DNA of 64,000 nucleotides. Source: Vespa crabro. Lineage: Eukaryota > Arthropoda > Insecta > Hymenoptera > Vespidae. Of this stretch, positions 21,068 to 34,630 are shown piece after piece (position 1 is the stretch's first letter; the number at the start of each line of letters is the position of its first letter). Where the stretch lies: NCBI RefSeq assembly GCF_910589235.1, contig NC_060963.1:316501-380500 (forward strand). Reading direction: 5' to 3'. The notes under the pieces were generated by a model. It made no database searches, had not been told where the DNA came from, and saw nothing but the letters and a program-made list of their open reading frames with translations. The position numbers and the translations under genes are program-made.

Positions 21068-22620
21068 GCTTTGACCCTCTCCAAAGGAACGATAATTGCT
21101 CCGTTCAGAGATTAGATTAAGAATCTCGGCCGATCATCCTCATCCCACCCAAGGAGGTTCCCCTCATAAACTCGAGATCCTTATCGATTTCGAGTTTATC
21201 GTAATCGTCTCTTCGTGAAACAGGTATAGCTACCGATCCAGATTCTCTTCTCCTACGGAGACCTCGATGACACTCCTCAGATAACCATTGCCAATATCTA
21301 TGTGTTTGTGTATTTCCTCTCGCGGAATCACGATTCGATTGTACTCCTTTAATTGCGCTCGTTAAAAAGCGTCTACTTACAATTAGTACGCCCTCTCTGG
21401 GTTATATGCTTTATCGAAACGGTACGATCTTTCCAAAGGCCTACTACGTCTAACAGCTAAGAATGACGATAGGTAAGATACTCGTTTAAAACGTTTCGAT
21501 GGATTTTCCTATGTTGCTCGAATAATCTCTTAATCGATCTTACGTTTAATGGTGGTCGATCAAGGAGCTGCGAAAACCCCCTAATGAAATCGTTAAGCCG
21601 AAGGATAGTTAACGAGACACGTTGCTCGATGTAGACCGACAGGGACCAGTGACTCGACCGGCTTGGGATTTGCGAAGGTGGCGGGAGTCGCACCGTAAAC
21701 TACTCATCATGGGCACCCCGTGTGGGCTGTCGGGCCATTGTCATTATGAAAATGACGGCGTGGTCCGTAGACGAAGAGTGGTAGTCGTGCGCTCACGCGT
21801 ACGTCGAGCTCATAGGCGTCGAGTCCTTCGATTCAACGAATTTTCTATTTTCCCCGACTTTCGTCTCACCTTTCGTAGATCGCCAATAATATTTCAATCG
21901 TAAGCATTTGGAAATATTTCAATCGTCGGATAAACGTATCTTTCGGGACGAATTTCTTTCGAAATCGTTGGACGATACGTATCGCGGTAATGGATGAAAC
22001 ATGGATTACGCTTATGACGCGAATATTAATCCGCACGCTATGCAACGTTTTGTCGCTTGCACGAAGCTAGAATCGGAAACGAAATGAATCAGACGCGTGT
22101 ACGCGCGGAGTCTGTGCATTTTTTCGGGATCCATAGAAAGATACAGGTTGATCAAATTAACGGAGATAGAGTATAAATCGGTGAACATTATTATTACCGA
22201 TTGTGTTAGTCCTTGGTTTCTCCATTGCACATAGTGTCGTCTTCGTGGTCACGAGGATTGTTTATAAATTTGTTTCTTCGAGAAGTATTTAGACGTTTAG
22301 ACATTTTTTTGACCGGTTGGAATCCGATAGAAAAAATATGTCTTTTGGATCGTTTACAGGAACAGTGTCGATTTTAAACGGGCAAATTGAGCCCAACGAG
22401 AAGACGAGGATGAAACGTGAGGATGTTACGGGCTATCCAATCTCTCGATTTGCATACATCGCGATGTAGAAGGCACGTGGGCTCTCAGGATGGCCGCGTA
22501 ATGAGTCGCGCTTATGCATACAAGCAGTGACACCTTCTCCGTCGGAGAGTGTGAATCATCGCCTGGCGGAGATAAGAGCCTTCCTATCGCTCTTCCGTCC
22601 CTCGACGGTCTTTTCTTCTG

Positions 22621-22626
<6 letters not shown>

Positions 22627-22652
<26 letters not shown>
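22627..22652. repeat. (CT)n microsatellite
   Basis: A short pure CT run inside a pyrimidine-rich stretch. Confidence 0.95.
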
Positions 22653-22653
<1 letters not shown>

Positions 22654-22762
22654 CCCCTCTACCTGTTACTACGACTCGTTTCCTCTTCTCTGTCTTTCGA
22701 GCCGCACAATACTTGCACGTGCATCTAGAGACGGCGCCCCGGCAAGCGAACCAGCCAGCAAC

Positions 22763-22890
22763 TAGTTATTATAACTTTAAATTATAGGTATTCGCGTAGG
22801 TGACATACAACGGCCGTAAGTGCGTGCGCCGACGATTTATACGAATGCTATGCACGGAGCTCGCGTAGCCTCTTACCCCCGAGGCTAGAG
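22763..22890. repeat. Diverged duplicate segment, copy A
   Basis: Shares an ordered series of words with 23469-23600: TAGTTATTA.AAC, CGCGTAGGTGA, an AGTGCGTGCGCC block, GATTTAT.CGA and TTACCCC. The copies are about 700 bp apart in direct orientation and differ by substitutions and small indels. Neither copy is coding. Copy A also contains CGTGC...GCACG arms that could pair. Confidence 0.6.
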
Positions 22891-23468
22891 AAACACGTAA
22901 GTAGGTACGTATCTACGTACATACTCTAACATAGGTACGCGCGACAAATGGGAGGTCTTTTTCAACGACACGCGTCGATCATCGACAGGACAGAACTTTG
23001 AATCGTTACGTATTATCCTAATGCGATTCGACACGGGTTCGTTCGTTAGTCGCTTTAGATACGTATAAACGTAAGTTTACGTTTATTAAATGGTATACAC
23101 CTTTGGAGAAGCGATCCTGAAAGGAATCTTGCGTAGCGGAATTCTTGAAACGTCTCTCGTACGTATCTCGTATGTACTTAACGTACAACGATTCGAAATT
23201 AACGCGCACGATAATGGCCTTTACACGAATTAATTTGTTTTCGCGTCTTCCAAGATAGTGCAGCATTAAATGGGAATTTACGTAACGGGAAAAGTCGTTA
23301 CGACCACGCGAGATCCGTAAGAGGCCAAGAATAGTTTATTGTTGAACGTTTATTCTATGTTAATATACATTTATTGTAGTTCGGTACGCGTAAAAATCGT
23401 CGCGGCGATTAATTCGATAGGTAAAACAGCTTTTCCAAGATAAGAATTAAACAAATGCTAATTGCGAT

Positions 23469-23600
23469 TAGTTATTACAACGCTATACACAACATCGCGT
23501 AGATAACGCGTAGGTGATACAGTACGCCGTTAGTGCGTGCGCCAAGGATTTATTCGACGGTGCGCATTCGTATTGTACGTTACCCCGCGGCTCGGATAGA
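23469..23600. repeat. Diverged duplicate segment, copy B
   Basis: Partner of 22763-22890, with the same words in the same order, most clearly CGCGTAGGTGA and TAGTGCGTGCGCC. The part before the shared CGCGTAGGTGA is a little longer than in copy A. Confidence 0.6.
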
Positions 23601-24319
23601 ACGAACGATCACGCGAGAACTCGGAGAGTGGAACAATTAATGAAATATACAAGCACGGCCTTACAATTCGTCGGATAAAATTGTAAAAACGTTGTTAAGC
23701 GGGCGACCACGACTCGATAAATTTAATTACCTCGAAACGCGTGTCGAAGGTGGATTGAGTTTGTTCGAGCGCTGCTCGATTGCTTTCCAAACGAATCGCG
23801 CGATCGCAATTCTCTGTTATATGCTTGTTTCAAATCTTTCAAGGTTTTCATCTTTAAAATCGTTGTTTTAATTATCCCCCGACCATTTTAGCTAAAAGAA
23901 TAGAACGAGAGATGGTGAGCGTAAAAATGGCGAACGGAGAAAACGTGTCGACACCCACTTGAATGGTCGCCTTTAGCCAGAGTCCGGTATATGAGAGAAT
24001 GGGGAGCGTGGCTATGGTAAACGCGTGTAATAACGCACACGCGCGATAATAACGCAACCGGATCGGACGTTTGTCGTGAGAGTTAGACCGAGTAAGAGAG
24101 CGAGACCGAGAGAGGAGGAAGAAGGAAGGTAATACTGCGAACATCGTCGACGTCGTCATCCTCGTCGACCGTGTTATAGCCGATATAGAAAGAGAGAGAG
24201 AGAGAGAAAGATTCGTGGCGCTCTAGCACATAGTTTGCTCTAGCTATGAATGAATGTGGCGCCAAGTGAATGGAGTGCGTCTGTTCGCCCTTGCCTACGC
24301 ATTTACGACGCGAATCGCC

Positions 24320-24352
24320 CGTCGTCGTCGTCGTCGTCGTTGTCGTAGTCGT
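24320..24352. repeat. (CGT)n trinucleotide repeat
   Basis: About eleven CGT copies, the last few imperfect. Confidence 0.93.
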
Positions 24353-24554
24353 TTCGAGTATGCTCTCTTCCTCTCTCTCTTCTTCTTGGTCTTCCTTTGG
24401 TTCTTCTACGTTTATGTGCGACATGTGCGGAGAATCATGAGTGCGCGCTAGGATCGGTGACTAATTTGCACGCACTTTACCTCCGCACGAATCTTGTTAT
24501 CCATTTGTCGGACGAGCTAGACCACCGTCCTCGTTGGCAGTTGGGACAGTAAAT

Positions 24555-24558
<4 letters not shown>

Positions 24559-24587
<29 letters not shown>
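24559..24587. repeat. (CT)n microsatellite
   Basis: A pure CT run of about 29 bp. Confidence 0.95.
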
Positions 24588-24590
<3 letters not shown>

Positions 24591-24762
24591 GTTCGTTCGT
24601 CGTATGTTTCGTTAATAAATTATTCATTAAAAATGTGAATGAATTCGATGATTATTGTCGTAAAGATTTGTGTCGAAATCTTGACGATTCGTATCGCGAG
24701 TATCTTTCATAATTTCCCGGCTAATCGCCATATCTTCGTTCTTCGATCAGTCTTATAGATAC

Positions 24763-24763
<1 letters not shown>

Positions 24764-24817
<54 letters not shown>
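24764..24817. repeat. (GA)n microsatellite
   Basis: A pure GA run of about 54 bp, one of the longest in the window, only about 180 bp from an opposite-phase CT tract at 24559-24587. Confidence 0.97.
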
Positions 24818-24820
<3 letters not shown>

Positions 24821-25529
24821 GTCGCAAAGAGGCGGACACGGACACTTTGTAGTGCACCTTAATCACGCTGACAGAGTCGAGCACTCTTAAGCGCGCGTGT
24901 GCGACAACAACGGACGGCGGTATCGTTTCTGCGAAATGCCAACCGGTCGGTATCTAGACCTTAAGCGGTCGAGCAACTTTGATGTGACGTGACCAAATTG
25001 ATTCATGGCTCATTGTCACGCACGCTCTCAAAACCGTTCACGATTGGTCACCGGTTGCGGCATTTAGACGCCGTTCGAGAGCCGATTTTCATTTTCACGA
25101 GTAGAACGAGAACGATGAACTAAGGTCGCACGACCTCCCTTCTACTTTTCTCTATTTTCTCGTAGAAATGTCAATAAATAGGTAACATCGTCTTTCTCTC
25201 TTTCGAATCCAATAAATCAGTTCGAGGTTGAAATCATGATTCGTTTGTGATAATTACTGGTGTCTTTAACACGACGTTCGTTCACGCCACGGTGCATGAT
25301 TTGGCGGAGCTACATCCTCGAGGGGTGATCGTAAAAATGCCTCGTTCGAGGAAACAAGGCTCCCGTGCTACCTGCCGTAAAGATAAAGAACCGACGAAAA
25401 GGTACCTCTAGAGGAATCGATGCGTCCGATACACGAACTTGCTCGAACGCACGCACACACACCTTCAACGATCGCCCGGAGGTACGTCGGCGATCTTATC
25501 GGTATTAAGGACCGTGCTCGAATGACGGG

Positions 25530-25620
25530 CAGGAATTAGGCAATTATGTGGCGCTTAATTGCTAATTACTCAAGGGGGCAGCCGACCGACACTAATTACT
25601 CCTACTAACAATTTATATCG
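25530..25620. promoter_or_regulatory. Candidate homeodomain-type binding cluster
   Basis: Five AATTA/TAATT cores fall within about 70 bp (GAATTAGG, CAATTATG, CTTAATTG and two CTAATTACTC). The 10-mer CTAATTACTC occurs at 25562 and again at 25592, exactly 30 bp apart, about three helical turns. The spacing suggests a composite site; function is inference. Confidence 0.35.
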
Positions 25621-28600
25621 TTCATTCTTCTCTAGTAATTAAAGTTTCACGCGACAACGTCTTTTCAAGGATTCCAATGCTTTTGGGAGATTACGGTGGA
25701 ATCTCTTTAAACGGAGCCAGCCTAAAATTATCGAGATCTTTGAGTAGGCTTATTTATCGATCGAAATAGAGGTCCGTAATCTGTTTGATTACCGGTTTCT
25801 CATCATAGGATTTAAGGGATCGAAGAGGGGTTAACGAACTTTCGAACGATCGATGACGTAAAGGAAACATTGCACGAGGAACGCTCGAGCGACTATGTAG
25901 ATTGCAATAAAAATGCGAACCGATGGAAAAGAAGGAGGTTCGAGATCGTCGTAATTATGACAGGTTAATGTCGCCGGTGCAATTCGAGAAAGTTAGGTCG
26001 TTGGAAATTGAACCGCCCACGCGATATTAGCGCGACCGCACATCGAACCTAAACGCCCTCTTGCCACACGTGCGTGCTCATGTACACGCAGGCTCAAGGC
26101 ACATACGTATTCCATTAACGCGATCCAGCGGGTCCGATGCTCAGGAGGAAAGCTCGAGAGGGAAGGAGGGCATACGCATCGCGAAACGTCTCGTGCACTG
26201 ACGTTATTTATGTGACGTTCCATTACAAACTCTTAATTGTTTGACTAATGTGCAGCTAAGCGCGCACCGCCAAGGTCCGGTTCAAGGATTTACCTCCTTC
26301 TTATTGCTTATGGATTCTCTTGTTGTTCCTCGCGAGATGATTCATGGCTCGTACTGGATCCTTTACTTTTATTTTACTTCACAGGACCGAATTCCTTTTC
26401 GCTTTTCGAAAATCGACAAACTTATATACCCAAGTTACATATATCCTTCTATCGAACGTTTAATAACGTAGGAGGAAAGATCCGAGGTAGATAGATACGG
26501 TTAATTATCTTGCTCGTATCTCTTCCACGAGATGGTAATCTCGTCGAGTGAGCGTGAAAAGGAGAAAAAGTAGAAGGATCCCTGTAGCGAGCGAAAATCA
26601 ACCTCCGTTTAAGACAATACGTGGTCAGTTTTAACGCACCTGCCCTGTGTCTACGCGAGCGAGATTAAATATTGATTTACCTGTGAAAGTAGAAGGAGAA
26701 AGGAAAGAGGAAGAAAATAAGGTAGAGACGAAGAAGCAGGAGGCACCTGCCAATTTTCGAAGATGACTCTGCGAGCGGACGACCGCGAGAGGAGGCCATT
26801 GTTTTAATGTGTGTGTGTGTGCGTGTGTTTGTGTATGATCCAAGAGCTTCCGCCGACGACTCCCCGTCGTTCTTTACGGGCCGCCTATTATCGATCGATT
26901 TATTTACTTGCTCGCTTATATAAAATTATTTATCGGTGTATACCTATCTCTACGTTAGACCGAGTGTGGGTGCTCCGCCTTCTTGACCTTCGTGCTTCTT
27001 CGCAACTTCCTGTCGTTTTTCTTTCGTTCGACGCTAATAGACCATTGAATATGTTGATGGAACGTGTACTCCGTCGATCCGGTGTGCGTGCGTGCGTGCA
27101 TGAACGCGCGAGCGTGTCTGTGGTTCGACTTGACGAGCGCTTTAAATTAAATTGCAAAGCTTCGTCTCTTCGACGAAGCAGTAGGTAGCGAATATAATCG
27201 GATAACCCTAATGCGAATTCTCGAGACTGAAAGATCTGTTGGAGGTCAAGGCGTGTCCGAAGGAAATGATTTCTCTCTATAAATAATAATATGTATGTCA
27301 TTAATCGTAAGATTATAATGTTAAACGTCATAGCGTGAGCAAAAGTTATCGAGTAACATAGGATAGTTTTTCGATACGTTCAGGGACGAGTATTTCGCAA
27401 ACGAGCGGTAGTTCGTCGCTCTTGGCGATATTTCGCTCGACAGGTGAGGACGTGTAGGACGATCGTGTTTTACGGCAATACCATGCGCGCCTAGCTCATT
27501 ACGCGTTGTGATTCATTTATTTGCCGAGTAGAGTCGCCGATTTTACATACAAGGAGACCCTCCATACTTCGCTCGCTCGCTCGCTCGTTTCGCCGGACTC
27601 TTTCAACACGGATGAAGCATAAGTTTTCCGAGTCAACGAAACCCCAGCGTGCCGAGCATCGTTTAGATGGAAATAAATCCTTCTGGATGGGGAGTATTAT
27701 TTAGAGTGTCGCGTTGCGCTTATACATCGAGACCGAGAGACGTGAATTCATATCTTTCGCGGGACGAGCACGAAGGACAAGGATCTTTACCTACGCGCGT
27801 TTTACTTTTCGAATTTTATATCTCTTCTTTGCTTCTTTTGCAATCTCATGTCAGAGAGAACTGGAGGAAGGAAAAAAGAAGCGTAAAAATTAACAATTAT
27901 ATTTATGCCTGTGGAAGGCCGCTTTCCGATGACTCTAAAATTTTTCGTTAAGATACACGTGTGAGTTTGCGTATTCATTTCCTTCCGGCTCTAAGGATGT
28001 CGAAGGATCGAGATCCTCGTCAGACTCCAGAGACAACTGTGAAATCGTTTTATCGAGGACCACCCTATTCGCATCTTCTGAAAATCCTAATCGATTTCAA
28101 GGCTCGTTGTAACGCTATAACCGTTTCTTCCTGTCGCTAACCAAGTTTAATTATTTCTTAAATTAATTTCAATGCAACGTTAAATCAATTTCAATTGCAA
28201 ATAGATAAACAATTTGGAAATATTCGAAAGAATTGGAAATTGTAATACGATATATAGCCATCAATTTCAGTCATGCCCATTTGCTCGAGGACCGTTTTAT
28301 TGTCTTCGATAAATCCCGTTGAATGAGTTAGTTATCAAATTTATTACGAATGAATCCAATATTTTCTTCTTAAATCCCAACTACTATTTAATAGTCAATG
28401 TGTAATACAGTAGAGATTATAAAAAATGCACATACCTATTTTGTATATTCCCAGAGTGTACAAATTATATGTAAAAACTTATGTCAATTAATCGTCTCGA
28501 GACAGTCGTTTAGAATTTTTTCTAGATATTTTCAAGATGATTAATAAAGATTCCACGCTGTTTCTCGCGAATTGGAAAATTCGCAATTTATGAATTTGCG

Positions 28601-29270
28601 ATCGGCTATAATCAGTATGTTGTTTTAGCCCGTGCATCTCCACGTGGTGAGATCTGATTCGATGCGATCTCTTTAAATCTCGATCACGAGTAACACGAGT
28701 ATTATTGTGCTCGTCATTTAACTTTCCTCGATGATAATCTATTTTCCGTAGCTTAGAACTATATCCGCAAGGGGCTCATAAGGTGCGAAAAAAATTTGCA
28801 AGAGACACGGTCGAATAATTCCTGCTATTACGTTGTTTCTTATTATCCATCTCTCTTTCCGTCGGTCATACTCGAGAACCGCGTGCGCTCCCAAAAGCGA
28901 CAATAATATCTCTCGAATAAGCGCGAGTGTTATAATGAGATTTGCTGTATCGTGGCAATTCGCTATGACGCCGCTTGAATTCCTAATCGGCGCGCAATGA
29001 AGACGACGATTTATGCGGGCTACACGCGCGCGACCCAAAGGCGCTTAAATATCGAATTTGAATGCTCTTGGTACTATTCGCCGGATCTTATGATACAGCT
29101 GGACGTTTATGAATACCCCTCGAGATCCATGTTTCAAAACGTTTGTCTGGCTCTATTGGACAACGACGAAGACTGTTTCGTAATATCGACTGGGAAAAAT
29201 GGAGACTCGCGTTGGTGGTTTTAATGCGTTTCCGAACGCGTTTTACGCGCCTAACTTATACGATACTTGG

Positions 29271-29271
<1 letters not shown>

Positions 29272-29332
<61 letters not shown>

Positions 29333-29339
29333 TATATAT
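29272..29339. repeat. (TA)n microsatellite
   Basis: About 53 bp of pure TA followed by a short interrupted tail. Confidence 0.97.
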
Positions 29340-30866
29340 GCACATATTTTCATTTTCTTTCAGCTGGATCCGACCCTTTCTAACGCGATTACGCCACACA
29401 TCCTACTAGTTTATTAATTACTATCGTTTCTTTGTCCAATCGATTTCTTTATCCAAGAAGAGATATCGAAGGCGCGTGTACAGAGTGAATAAGACTCTTG
29501 TAGGTACGTGTTACAGATCGTGTTCTCGCGTATATACGTGGGTAGCGTTAAAAGGCGAGCGACGATGGCAAAAGAGGATGACGTTTCGCGCTACGGCTGT
29601 GTTTACAACGCCGACGACACCATCTTCCGCGCCTTGGCGAGACGTCTCGGGTTTCAGCCGCGCGTGCTCCTATCCGCAAAATATTCGCGACACGTGCATA
29701 TTATGACCACCTTCTGGCATCGCTCGCGTCGTCCTGCATTTACTCCCTCTTCTTCCTCCGCACGAAGCGCAAGAGATTGGATCGTATGTTAGCGACTTGG
29801 CATTCTCGGTATGGACCTACAACTTTCCGCACTTTTATTCGAAGGTCACGTTACTTGCGAAAGGGTTAAAACGTAATTCGAACGCATATAGGAAATTTCG
29901 ACGAATGTTCAAACTATTTGCACGCATTTGTTGTTGATTCCATTCAAGTATTTTTTGTTTTTCTTTCAATAATTTACTTCAATTTTTAATCGTATGATCT
30001 AATTCGCTTCTTTTTTTTTTGAACCCACCCAGAGAATCGTATATCATTTGTAAGATAATTCTCATAGTTAAAGAGTTACGATTAATCGTTGAACGAAGTG
30101 GAAAAAGAAAAAGATTTTACGCTGACAATAGTCATTCTGCGCGTCGTCGAAACAACAGCGATAACAGTGAAATCGAGAAGGTGTCGTCCGAGCACACACG
30201 CCTCTATCAAAAAGATTAAATTCCTCTTGGGTGTGGTATTTCGATGTTACTTTCAGGCGAGCTCTAAAGCGACATACCTCTTCTCTGATTAACCTAGCAT
30301 CGGATAAATATTTATCGAGTAACGATAGAAAATAGACGTTTATATTTGCTCTATTCGTGATTCGTTCGATTCGATCCCGGCAAGTTTTCGATTCTTTGAA
30401 TTTTTCTCCTTTCATTAAATTTGATTTAAGAAATGAATGATCAGTTACAGAATACTCAAAGAGCGTGTAAATGGACAATTTAAAATGAAATGGAGGCGAT
30501 CGCTCAACAGGTAGCTTTCTAATCTCGAGCATCGTAAGGTCTATTCTCGGTGCTAATAGCGAGCGGGCTTGTCAGAATTAAATCTATAAAGGAGAATGCG
30601 AGCCTCGTTCGGAGGGATCTCCACTCGAATTCGAGCTAATCAGTGGCTCTTCAAAAACCAAAAAGGCTGTCTCTCTCTCTCTCTCTCTCTCTTCCTCTTT
30701 AAATAGAGAGAGGGAGTGGCATCGATCTCCTCGGTTTTTCGTCAGCGTCACCGTCGAGGATATTCTCTCGTTAACCGAGGCACCTGCCACGTCCTTCGAC
30801 TAAACGATTCGTGAGTAAGTAAGAACTCGGAGGAAGAAGAAAATCTTCCTTGTACATCTTGGAGAA

Positions 30867-30867
<1 letters not shown>

Positions 30868-30904
<37 letters not shown>
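30868..30904. repeat. (GA)n microsatellite
   Basis: A pure GA run of about 37 bp, grading into a G-rich purine stretch. Confidence 0.97.
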
Positions 30905-30910
<6 letters not shown>

Positions 30911-31247
30911 GGTGGGGAGGAAGAGAGAGAAAGAATTACAATGGCAGCGTGAATCGACGGATCGATGGCCGATTGTGAGAGCCGATGATGAGAAGAGAAG
31001 AAGAGAAGGAGGATGAGGTGGGGGGAGGGGGGAGAGCCGCGGAGACGCGTGGGCGAAGCCTTTTGTAACGGTAAATTACGGCACGAAAAGGTGGTAAAAA
31101 GAGGACGCGCTACGTCGTGCCGATGTCGTGGCAGAAAGAAGAACGGGGTAGAGGAGACGCTGATTTGAATATCGACGTTGAAGAACGGTGAAGGATCACG
31201 AGGCGTGGGCAATACGGCTCTCTTGCTGTATGGCTGCACCTTACGAT

Positions 31248-31250
<3 letters not shown>

Positions 31251-31287
<37 letters not shown>
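31251..31287. repeat. (CT)n microsatellite
   Basis: A pure CT run of about 37 bp, about 150 bp before a TA run. Confidence 0.97.
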
Positions 31288-31293
<6 letters not shown>

Positions 31294-31439
31294 CGCACTC
31301 TTTCCGCTTCTTTCTTTCGTCCCCTTCTCAAGATTTAATGCAGCTACACGTGCTTTCGTAACGGTACATCGCAGCCATTGGAAAGCGATACGAGAGGAAC
31401 GCAGAGCGGAGACAAAGTTTCGCGAGAGAAACAACTACG

Positions 31440-31453
31440 GATATATATATGTG

Positions 31454-31502
<49 letters not shown>
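31440..31502. repeat. (TA)n microsatellite
   Basis: About 63 bp of TA with an early TGTGTATG interruption. Confidence 0.97.
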
Positions 31503-31504
<2 letters not shown>

Positions 31505-32752
31505 TTTTTTTTCTTGCGTTTCGCAGCTTTACGTCGATAAAGGAAATCTGTTCGATCCGCGCACGCACACGACTAATAGGTAGATAGATCGGATCGGGCG
31601 AGCACGTAAAACAGAAAGATCGGCGGTGAACAACGATTTATATCTTCCTGCAAGATTATTTCCAATTTACGAGAGGATAGAAATCGCGACGAGCGATCTC
31701 GCATGATGGTCGCTCCAGCTCGCTGGAGGAGATGGTTTTAAAAGATGACTCCTCGCGATCGGATAGACGTCGTTCGACGAGCAACCACGCGTAGCTGCAC
31801 CTGTATCGATTAATCTATGCCACTAATTTAGCGAGATATCTAATCTCGTGTATTTCGATCCTAGTGCAAAATAAATTTCCGACTTTGCGAGATCTTCTTT
31901 TAAGATCGAGATAGATCGTTCGATTAGATTTATGTTCGAGTATAGAATAATGGTAGCTAAATAGAATGCGTAACAGTAAAGATCTAGACGGTATTATATG
32001 GCTGTACCAGATTTAGGTATTTTAGAGAGAGATTGAAAGACCGTTATGTAAATGCGATCGTTCTTTTTCGCTTTTACGTCCTACCCTCGATAGATTTACA
32101 ATCTTCCCGCGAGAACCGTCGAGATTCCACGCGCGAATTTATGCGCGCGAATAAATTTCCTTTTTATTTATACGTATCTCTTCTCTCTTCTCGGTACGAC
32201 ATCGATAGATCGACGGCACACCTGCGCGATCGACGTAGAGAAAACGGAAGACTTCCAGCCGAGTAATACGCCGGGAGAGATCCAAACGTAGGCAAAAGTA
32301 CGTCGGTGGACGTTAAACGCTAGGCAAATCCATTCACTTCGCGTGGCGCAAGGGTTCATTCAGGCTTCGCCAGTCGTAGACCGGCCGCCCACGAGACTTT
32401 ATTTGCATAGATTCGCGCGCGAGCTCATGCGAAAAACGGAGAAAGAGCGAACACGAAGTACCTAGAGACACGCGGGCGTACCTATACGCGAAGCCGACTT
32501 TTACCTTTGCTCTCGTCGTTCGATCGGAGGACACACAAGGGTAACGAAACCTCGCACGGATATTTACATACTCGATTCTCGATCGTCGCTTACCCGAGAG
32601 AGCCGAGATCGCCGATATTCTTCCTCGAAATACCGAGTCGTAAAGCAAACTTTCCTTCCTCGCCATTCCGTTCTCTCTATCTCGTATAATAAAGCGTGAT
32701 TTGCGTGCGTCGTGGATTTTCGAATCGTCTCGATCGCCTATCTTTTTTCCTT

Positions 32753-32808
<56 letters not shown>
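32753..32808. repeat. Composite (GT)n-(GA)n-poly(G) tract
   Basis: GT repeats pass directly into GA repeats and then a run of about ten G. Three repeat types abut within 56 bp. Confidence 0.95.
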
Positions 32809-34630
32809 AATAATCGAGATCATTAAAATCATCTCCATTATCATCTACGAGAACACTTTTCTTCCAGTCGACTTACACGAGATTTCTCAATACCCTTTAA
32901 GAATATTAGAATCGCGAGAGCGCCATTTACGAATGAGTAAGAGAGCAGCACGGTCGCGCATTATCTCGACACGTCGAATAAATCAGATAGAAATTGGAGC
33001 ACGAGTATGGTGTCTCCATCGTCGTACATCGATAGATCCTTTATCGTGACTCGTTGCGCTGCGCTGCGTCCGCTCGATCGGTCGGTCGATTGCGAGTGCT
33101 CGTACAGGGGAACACGTGAGCTAGCAAGCTTAACCGAGCGAAGCGGAAGGATCGACGATGCGCCGCCGAGATGATCGACGAGAGACCAGCATGGATCGGA
33201 AAGTCAAAGTCGAGGGAGATCTCGGAGATGGAAAAGAGGGGAAGAATCCGTGTGACTCTCTCGAGTCGAGCGAGGGGAGGAGCGTTCGAGAGGCGGTCGC
33301 GCTCGCCGATTGGCCGAACACCCTTTACCAGAGCTCGCTAGACGCCGAGATAATTATACCGGTACGATAAATTAGCCGGACGTGTCACTCGCCGCGTGAA
33401 ACTTGTCCGGACGCGGGTGTCTCCGGTCCGCAGGATTTCGCGCCAACCAATCGCGTCCCGATACTTTTCACCGCGAGAGACACGTCTGCGGATCGCATTA
33501 TCGATTTATAACGTCGTTACCGTCATTAGCTCCCTATATTGAAACGCATTCGTCTCGATTTCTTTTAATCCCTCTTACTAGAAACGTCATTTCATCGATT
33601 AATTAAACATATCCGTCATAGAATAATCTTTCTTTTATCATTCGTTTATACGTTTTCATTAATACGCGATATTTATACGTCTCGATTAATAAGTATTATT
33701 GTTAATAAGATACGATACGTTATGGGATAATCTAAAGGTATAACTTGGTAGTAGTGTGTATTGGTCCGGCACGCCATCATCTATATCATAATATTAAGAA
33801 TAAATTATTCTTCCGCGTGTATGATACGTCGAGTTTGATCGATCGTAGGCGTATCTTCCGGGAATGGATTAAACGCAATCCTTGCGTGTCTTTCTATGTA
33901 TATCCAATTACAACCGTTGGGTATTCGAATCTCGTCAAAGAAATATTCTTTCGATAAAAATGAGGCCGTCCTTTGTTGGGCACAAAGAACGATAGATCGA
34001 TTATCGACGGATACGACACATGGAACGGTACATCTGCAGCCATAACATAAATGTCGGGACCCAGGAAGTTCCTCCTAACCGTTCGATTTATTAATATTTT
34101 CCCTTTCTCCTATTCGCTTCTGATTCCGCTTGAAAAATTCGACCGAACTTTTAACCAGACGATCTTTTTGCAGCATCCGCTGTCTAGCGGGACCGCTTAC
34201 GGTGACGACGAATTTCCGCTCGGATGGAAAAGTGGGTCACTCGGGATCTTCGCTAAAAGACCCCGAGAATCCTTTTGAATTAAACTTGGATGATCTCGGG
34301 TATCTTTCGTACGGTAATTCTCGTCCGAGAGAAAGATTTTAGGATTTTAGGACAAGCCGCGAATTAATAATCAGATGCAGTAACGACGCGAGAAACTATT
34401 CCAAAGACATTTCTCTAAAATCACAAACCCGTTGTCACCGGGCCATTGTGTCGTGTGTAGAGCAAGGAGAACGATAAACCGCGTTCCTTCGTACCTCGTG
34501 CGCGTTTAGTTAGTGCCCGACGTACACGTAAGTACAAAGAGAGGAAGCAGGTAGAGCAGGACGGCGCCAGAGAATTGATCGATCATTCGCCATATCGGCC
34601 ATACAAGTACGTCTAGCGATACGTGAGCAA

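Larger units (their letters stand above)
16840..22762. other. Non-coding stretch
   Basis: No supported gene. GA/CT tracts at 17240-17284, 19273-19296, 21026-21067 and 22627-22652. An AT-core patch around 17480-17660 includes the palindrome CTAATTAG. The 138-codon frame at 18410-18826 has no protein-like character. Confidence 0.6.
23601..29270. other. Non-coding stretch
   Basis: No supported gene. GA/CT tracts at 24190-24207, 24559-24587 and 24764-24817, a (CGT)n run at 24320-24352 and a GT run at 26809-26835. An AT-core cluster lies at 25530-25620. The 99-codon minus frame at 28739-29038 lacks recognisable character. Confidence 0.6.

Noticed and set aside
28739..29038. 99-codon minus-strand frame
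   Set aside because: No family resemblance, and the sequence looks more like balanced non-coding DNA.
30068..30532. 154-codon minus-strand frame
   Set aside because: Random-looking composition, no start context or splice context, no recognisable motif.
33158..33370. 70-codon frame in a CpG-rich patch followed by a GGTACG donor-like word
   Set aside because: Acidic/basic mixture without family resemblance, and no partner exon found. Could be a first exon, but support is too thin.
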